A program made the position numbers and the translations under genes. This document shows positions 60,201 through 64,000 of a stretch of 64,000 nt of DNA, piece after piece (position 1 is the first letter of the stretch; each line of letters begins with the position of its first letter). A model generated the notes under the pieces. That model had not been told where the DNA came from. It saw nothing but the letters and a program-made list of their open reading frames with translations, and ran no database searches. This stretch comes from Actinoplanes sp. DH11. Lineage in GTDB: Bacteria > Actinomycetota > Actinomycetes > Mycobacteriales > Micromonosporaceae. The DNA lies in NCBI RefSeq assembly GCF_020873875.1, contig NZ_JAHWGU010000009.1, forward strand, positions 1 through 64,000, given 5' to 3'.

Positions 60201-63200
60201 CTCGTCGGCCTGAAGATAGGTGGCCGGTGGGCGGACCTCGCCGTTGATGACCGACAGCGGATCGCCCAGTTTGGGCAGCTGGTCTCCACGCCCGGTCAAG
60301 TAGGCCAGATTGAGGGCGTTACCGGTCAGGCGCCCGGCGCGGCCGACACGCTGCAGATAGGACGCGACGGTTCGTGGCAGTGAGGAGAGGAACACGGCCG
60401 AGAGATCACCGATGTCAATACCCATCTCCAGAGTGGGCGTGGCGACCAGTACGTTCGGAAGGTCCGGCTCGGTGGTCGCGCTCTTGAAGCCCTCCTCGTA
60501 CCTCAGCCGGGTTGCGTCGTCCAGCAGGCTGGTGTGCTCGCGAGCGACGATCCGCCGCGCCTCCGCCGACGAGTAGAGCCGCCGGTAGAAGTTGTCGGCC
60601 AGCGGTTCACGCACCAGCCGCCCACCGCAGCGCACCAGCATGCAGGGGGCGCCTTCGAGCTGATCGACGACGGTCACCGAGCCCGGGGTCAACGACCGGC
60701 AGGTGTTGCAGGTCAGCAGATGCCGGCCGGCCTGAAGATCCTCGATCCGGGTCGGCGAGACGACGATCCCCGACGGCGGGATGGCGAACACGGTCGCCCC
60801 GCTCTGGCTGGTGGTGGCGGTCATCACCCCGTCCTTCACCAGCCGGTCGAGCAACAGCCGGGCGAGCCGGCCACCATCCGCCGGACTGACCGGAAGCACC
60901 CGCGAGGTCCACTGGGCGTACCAGGACTGAGCGGATGTGATGGCATCCAGGCTGCTGTCCCGTACCGGGTTGGCTGATCCGCCGACGCGCGGGTAACCGG
61001 GCGCCGGACGCCCACGAGGGAATGCCGGCATGCCGTCCGCCCGCGGGCGGCCGCCCCAGATCGACCAGCGGTTCCCGTCCTCCTGCCGATAGGTGACGAA
61101 CCACGGGTGATCGATGGCGCCTTGCGCCCGCATCCGGTCAAGCACGCCACGGACCCACTGCACCAGCGATTCGTCGTCCGGCTCCGTGTTGTCGGAGCCC
61201 AGCGTGTTCTGCACGCCGAACCCGCGGAGCACGGTGCGTGCCGCACCGGCCATGCGTGCCGGTGAACCGGCTTCGACCCCGGCCGCCACCGCACCGGTCA
61301 GTTCGAGCGTGCGGCCGATACGCGAGTTGAGGCCGAACTCCAGGGCCACATCGAGAGCCAGGCGCTTGTGCACCCGTGACATGACCGGGATCTCCCCGCG
61401 CAGCGTCGGAGACTTCCAGAAGGCGCTGAACGACTCCCGGTCGGCGCAGTCGGGTGCGAGAAGCATGTACCGCTGGAAGGGGTCGGTGCCGGTCTGCCGG
61501 ATCGCCTCGTCGACCAGCCGGTCCAGCGTGATCGGTCCGGGTGCGACAGCCGTGTTCAGCGCCGCGCGCAACGTCAGCGTGTGTGAGCGGGCCTGCACAA
61601 AACCCGCCCGATGCGCGGCGTCCTGCACGGAGTCGGTGAAGACCAGGGCCTTCTTCTCCCGTACGTCCAGCGCGGCCGATCCGAACAGCGTGGACAGCGA
61701 CACCGACAGCAGGGTCGCGATAGCGCTGCCCAGGAATCGGATGCCGTCCGCCTGTGCGCACGAGGGACAGGTGTCGTCCCGTGCCGCCTCGTCGGCATCG
61801 CGACCGGACGTGGTCAGCACCGGCAGGATCCAGCCGTCCCGCAGGTCCGGGTCGTCGTCCGGCGGAGGCCCGTTGAGCAGCTCCCGCCCCCGGACCGAGA
61901 ACCAGGCCAGACCCTCCGTCCGTTCGTCACCGTGGTAGACCGCGTCGGCTTCGGCCGGCGCGTACAGCAGCGCCCGGAAGCGACCCTCGCGGGAGGCGTG
62001 GTTGCGGCGGATCGTCTCGTCGTTCACGGAAAGGCTGGAGCCGACCGGCGCGAGAGCCACACCCCAGCCGGAGCGGCCGCAGTGCCGGCAGTAGATCGCC
62101 GGGAACGACGGCCTCAGGTCCTCACTGTCGCCGCCGCCCACGGGCGGGCCGTCGTCACCCCACCGGAACCTGGCGGTCGTGTCGGCGGCACGATCGATGC
62201 GAGTCAGTTCGCGAACCCACATGTGCACGTCCACCGAAAGCGCGTCACGCCCGGCGACCGCCCGCACATGCCCGAGCATCGCGACGATCGCCGAGATGGC
62301 CTGCCGCCATTCGTCGTCGACACCGCCGGCGGCGACGCTCGACGTGGTGCGCCTGCTGTCCCGCCCCACGATCCGGCGAACCAGATCGTCGATGCTGACG
62401 GCGTCCCGTGTCTCGAAGGCGAGTTCCTGCACCAGCGGGTGAGCCTTCGTCAGCGCCAGCAACAGTTCCGGGCCGGCTTCGTCGACGGCGCTTTCCGCGC
62501 CGGCCCAGAGCCAATCCATCACGGTACGGGCCAGGCGTGCCCCGTCCGGGTCGGAGCCCAGCGCCCGAACCCGCTCACAGACATCGGCCACGTGGAAATC
62601 GTCGGGAAGCGTGAATCCGGCGGCCCCCACCAGGGCATCCGCGTCGCCCACCCACTCCTCGAGGTCCTGCCGCGACTCGGTGACCACCGCGTCCGCCGGG
62701 AACGACTCGCCGAAGACGGTCTCCGCGAACTCCAGCATCACGGCGGGGTCACCCCTGTCACCGAGGGTGGCCGAGGTGGCGATCGGCGTGATCCGGCCCA
62801 GCGGCCGGCCCCGGTCCTCGCCGGTCAGAATCGGGTCGTCCGCACGCCAGTGACTCTTGAGTGTCAGCCCGAGCCGGCGCAGCAGCATGGCAACGTCGGT
62901 GCCTTGCGCGCCGTCGTAGGTGTGGAATTCGTCCAGGACGAGGTACCGCAGGCTGGTCGCCGACCTCTGCCAGAGATTCTGGTCCTGGTTGCGCAGCAGC
63001 AGCTGGTCGAGCATTTTGTAGTTGGTGAGCAGGATGTCCGGTGCCGAGTCCCGGATCACGCCCCGGTCGGTGATCAGCCCATCCTTGCTGACCATGGTCC
63101 GCGGCGCGCCCTTCTCACCCGTGTAGATCGCCGCCGTGATCGACGCCAGCTCCGGATGGCTGGTCAGCATGTCAGCGAGACGTTTCGCCTGGTCGTTGGC

Positions 63201-63632
63201 GAGCGCGTTCATCGGGTACAGGATCAGCGCCTTGGTGCCGGTGACACCTTCCAGCCGCGCCCGGCGCACGTGATCCAGGATCGGGTAGAGGAATGCCTCC
63301 GTCTTACCCGACCCGGTCCCGGTGGTGACAAGCGTCGGCTGCGGGCGCCGCCCGCCCATCGACGACAGCCTCGCGAAAGCCGCGGCCTGATGGCCGTACG
63401 GCGGAAAACCCGCGTACCAGCCCAGGTGCTCGCGCCAGCCGTCCGCCGCCGGCCGGAACGGCAGCCGGAGCCGAACATACGGGCCCTTGAACATCCCGGT
63501 CACCGGGTCGGACAGGAACTGGTCGAGCGCGTCGCGGGCGTCGGTGTCGGTGAGCGCGAACGTCGTCGTCAGGTAGGCGGTCAGACTCTGCCGGACGTTC
63601 CCCGCCTGAACAGTAGGCAGCAGCTCCGTCAC
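57240..63632 (-). CDS. Giant SF2 DEAD/DEAH helicase with DUF1998-type region and nuclease-like tail (DruE/DrmA-DrmB-like)
   Basis: 2130 residues. Residues about 75-115 hold YGHQAAAFARL and the Walker A TTGTGSGKTEAF; LVLDEFHTYDGAQGTDVA (DEFH) is near 234. Motif VI, LQRVGRAGRLTG, lies near 1095. Several Cys pairs (CRHCGRSGWG, CPSCAQADG, CNTCRS, CPACGF, CERCGSPG) suggest zinc binding. GVPGHGASRIISADERAG and CECQFEERLACHRCLLPFAP near 1660 match the MZB/DUF1998 region. After 1700, SRPDFVLESND and VAIFTDGRAFHA look like a PD-(D/E)xK-type remnant. GTG 63632 overlaps the upstream stop (GTGA). In Druantia (DruE) and DISARM (DrmA/DrmB) such helicases block phage DNA. Confidence 0.9.
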   Translation of the reverse strand: MTELLPTVQAGNVRQSLTAYLTTTFALTDTDARDALDQFLSDPVTGMFKGPYVRLRLPFRPAADGWREHLGWYAGFPPYGHQAAAFARLSSMGGRRPQPTLVTTGTGSGKTEAFLYPILDHVRRARLEGVTGTKALILYPMNALANDQAKRLADMLTSHPELASITAAIYTGEKGAPRTMVSKDGLITDRGVIRDSAPDILLTNYKMLDQLLLRNQDQNLWQRSATSLRYLVLDEFHTYDGAQGTDVAMLLRRLGLTLKSHWRADDPILTGEDRGRPLGRITPIATSATLGDRGDPAVMLEFAETVFGESFPADAVVTESRQDLEEWVGDADALVGAAGFTLPDDFHVADVCERVRALGSDPDGARLARTVMDWLWAGAESAVDEAGPELLLALTKAHPLVQELAFETRDAVSIDDLVRRIVGRDSRRTTSSVAAGGVDDEWRQAISAIVAMLGHVRAVAGRDALSVDVHMWVRELTRIDRAADTTARFRWGDDGPPVGGGDSEDLRPSFPAIYCRHCGRSGWGVALAPVGSSLSVNDETIRRNHASREGRFRALLYAPAEADAVYHGDERTEGLAWFSVRGRELLNGPPPDDDPDLRDGWILPVLTTSGRDADEAARDDTCPSCAQADGIRFLGSAIATLLSVSLSTLFGSAALDVREKKALVFTDSVQDAAHRAGFVQARSHTLTLRAALNTAVAPGPITLDRLVDEAIRQTGTDPFQRYMLLAPDCADRESFSAFWKSPTLRGEIPVMSRVHKRLALDVALEFGLNSRIGRTLELTGAVAAGVEAGSPARMAGAARTVLRGFGVQNTLGSDNTEPDDESLVQWVRGVLDRMRAQGAIDHPWFVTYRQEDGNRWSIWGGRPRADGMPAFPRGRPAPGYPRVGGSANPVRDSSLDAITSAQSWYAQWTSRVLPVSPADGGRLARLLLDRLVKDGVMTATTSQSGATVFAIPPSGIVVSPTRIEDLQAGRHLLTCNTCRSLTPGSVTVVDQLEGAPCMLVRCGGRLVREPLADNFYRRLYSSAEARRIVAREHTSLLDDATRLRYEEGFKSATTEPDLPNVLVATPTLEMGIDIGDLSAVFLSSLPRTVASYLQRVGRAGRLTGNALNLAYLTGRGDQLPKLGDPLSVINGEVRPPATYLQADEILRRQFTAALADGMARDYRAKHPNSAGTAIGSSDPDSFLGELISAAEAGGDQAVKQFADTLGPLPADVVNGLKTWVRPVAGAGTSLFAAHVHAASRRWQQTVETLKRREADIGKVLPELEAKKESPAATDDDKRAWRSAKATLALTRGQLAHLRGEYWIGVLEEYGLLPNYTLLDDTVTLDVGISWIDPDTSEFRSEHAQFQRGSAQAIREFAPGATFYARGFEIAIDAIDLGIDGESIRPWAFCPACGFAADLTASGQEKQIDACERCGSPGISDTGQRLDVVELAHVSAEVRRDEVMISDRRDQRDRIAFQVITAADIDPANVGRQWFVEGTGLGCTYLRMMDLRWINIGVPGHGASRIISADERAGALFRVCSGCGKLDTDSGRNRAHEHRAWCRYRTSADENTTTVALSRTLRTQGLLVRLPHAITLGDDFAVPSLGAALLLGLREQIGGHPDHIRIEHVVDPTRSDGTDNHEALLLHDVVPGGTGYLADLSSPEQLRELLVLAWKRVTACECQFEERLACHRCLLPFAPYSAVNRTSRASAVRHLARLLGLPDDAENADGPPWTVTEVPPREDPESHLEQRFRKLIVERLKAAGAALTEVPKAWGNALRFTLPGTHRQWTLTPQVNLENSRPDFVLESNDTTVPTVAIFTDGRAFHAVAARNRLADDADKREILRGTGRIVLAVTAQDVTEAERRVTTDPPWFSPALVTRLLTMPRFLTAPSAYEGLRAGPISWLLNWVAAPKPGDLSVVARAVPMFFAGKQHQHRCADGMSLAAAGRAALLGEALPTGGRTIVIQKFGALAVVVEPVNGRLDVAVVLDDRDSVLDSSHATAWRMWLQLSNSLALRDWPTVITTTSRVGQPTVSRPAEQPGSDALPEGLDVAWVTAYEAAAPGDERAFLRVLATHGGLRAPRIGAEGPDGIPLDISWPALRIAVAVAGMPDEDRADLGAAGWQVMAADPDAVAAALVDQVKNPANTDSGEL

Positions 63633-64000
63633 GAACGCTCCCGCAGCCGCTGCTCGAAGAGCGCATACGCCTGCCGCATGTCCGCCTCCCGATCCAAAGT
63701 GACGAACGGCAACTCGTAGGTCGTTGCGGAGTCCGCCACGGTCTGTTCCTCGACGGTGATGCGGCCCCCCTTCTTTCGCCATGTCGACAGGATGCTCTGC
63801 GGAACGATCCTGCCGTTCTGGTCGAAACGGGTGACCCGGCGGTCGTATTTGGCCAGGACCGAGAACTGGGTCCGGTACAGCGCGCACAACTCGTCCACGG
63901 TGATGTCCGCCAGGATGGCCGTCAGCACGTCGATCTCGAGTGCGGCCTGCCGCCGATCGGCCGCGACCCGCAGCGGCACGTCCGCCGACCACTGCCGGGT
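63629..64000 (-). CDS. Partial gene: C-terminal end of a probable large DNA methylase
   Basis: The 3' end of a gene that starts beyond the right edge. The visible 123 residues read SADVPLRVAADRRQAALEID, VLTAILADITVDELCALYRT, QFSVLAKYDRRVTRFDQNGR, ending ELPFVTLDREADMRQAYALF and EQRL. This resembles the C-terminus of large Eco57I-type/PglX-like adenine methylases of actinobacterial defence loci. The stop overlaps the helicase start by four bases, so the operon continues beyond the window. Family call by recollection of pattern, hence moderate. Confidence 0.6.
   Translation of the reverse strand, partial: TRQWSADVPLRVAADRRQAALEIDVLTAILADITVDELCALYRTQFSVLAKYDRRVTRFDQNGRIVPQSILSTWRKKGGRITVEEQTVADSATTYELPFVTLDREADMRQAYALFEQRLRERS

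Noticed and set aside
61611..63719. Long + strand frame of about 700 codons inside the helicase gene
   Set aside because: It lies antisense to the clearly conserved helicase motifs; no family pattern.
63633..63992. N-terminal extension of the giant helicase
   Set aside because: The extra 120 residues are Arg/Gly-rich shadow of the methylase gene; the GTG at 63632 overlapping the upstream stop is the coupled start.
1..64000. tRNA, rRNA or known riboswitch
   Set aside because: I found no cloverleaf, rRNA or recognisable riboswitch core by eye; a covariance-model scan would be decisive.
1..64000. Complete insertion sequence or integrase
   Set aside because: No transposase or integrase reading frame is present; only the inverted repeat at 27773-27847 hints at a mobile relic.

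Overview
The window comes from a high-GC actinomycete. Codon third positions are almost all G or C. Many genes have a TANNNT -10 box about six bases before the start codon, with no ribosome binding site, which marks leaderless mRNAs. The gene content (F420-type nitroreductase, SigK/RskA, class F sortase, DUF5995, SigE-family sigma factor, and a TGGGAGCGCTCCCA operator of the CebR/CelR type) fits Micromonosporaceae, for example Actinoplanes. That placement is inference from gene content, not a proven identification.

Layout. 1-13.5 kb: housekeeping and metabolic genes. These are a YciI protein, a remarkable array of tandem hairpins (685-1250), methionine aminopeptidase divergent from an XRE regulator, an APH-type kinase with 9-residue repeats at both ends, a methyltransferase, a FAD/Rieske oxidoreductase, an esterase, an RDD membrane protein, a DedA protein overlapping a two-component system, and an alkaline phosphatase. 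14.4-18.9 kb: a surface and signalling operon of SigK, RskA, a transmembrane Ser/Thr kinase, a CHRD exported protein and a class F sortase. 19-31 kb: small oxidoreductases, an HxlR regulator, a DHFR-like reductase, a methyltransferase, membrane proteins, and a secreted seven-blade RCC1 protein behind a perfect cello-oligosaccharide-type operator. SEC-C, DoxX, lipoprotein and DUF2071 genes follow.

31-50 kb: many small orphan genes, membrane proteins and immunity-like proteins. Signs of decay are common: a frameshift in a G7 run (33.4 kb), a second frameshifted gene (36.25-36.73 kb), and a scar where a FecCD permease fragment abuts an AraC fragment (41.9-42.3 kb). There are also several short tandem duplications. 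Intact genes here include Lrp with a divergent amino-acid permease, a GNAT enzyme, a multi-spanning GGDEF protein, a SigE-family sigma factor with its probable membrane regulator, a secreted DUF3472 protein, an MFS/GntR pair and an EcsC protein.

51.8-64.0 kb: a putative anti-phage locus, the most interesting part. On the + strand an N6-adenine DNA methylase with an N-terminal helix-turn-helix is followed by a soluble Ser/Thr kinase. Converging on the - strand is a tightly coupled operon: the C-terminal end of a probable Eco57I-like methylase (cut by the window edge), a giant (about 2130 aa) SF2 helicase/DUF1998 protein with a nuclease-like tail, and a UvrD-like SF1 helicase. The two transcription units meet at one bidirectional hairpin. 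The parts resemble DISARM, Druantia and Pgl, but the combination matches none of them exactly.
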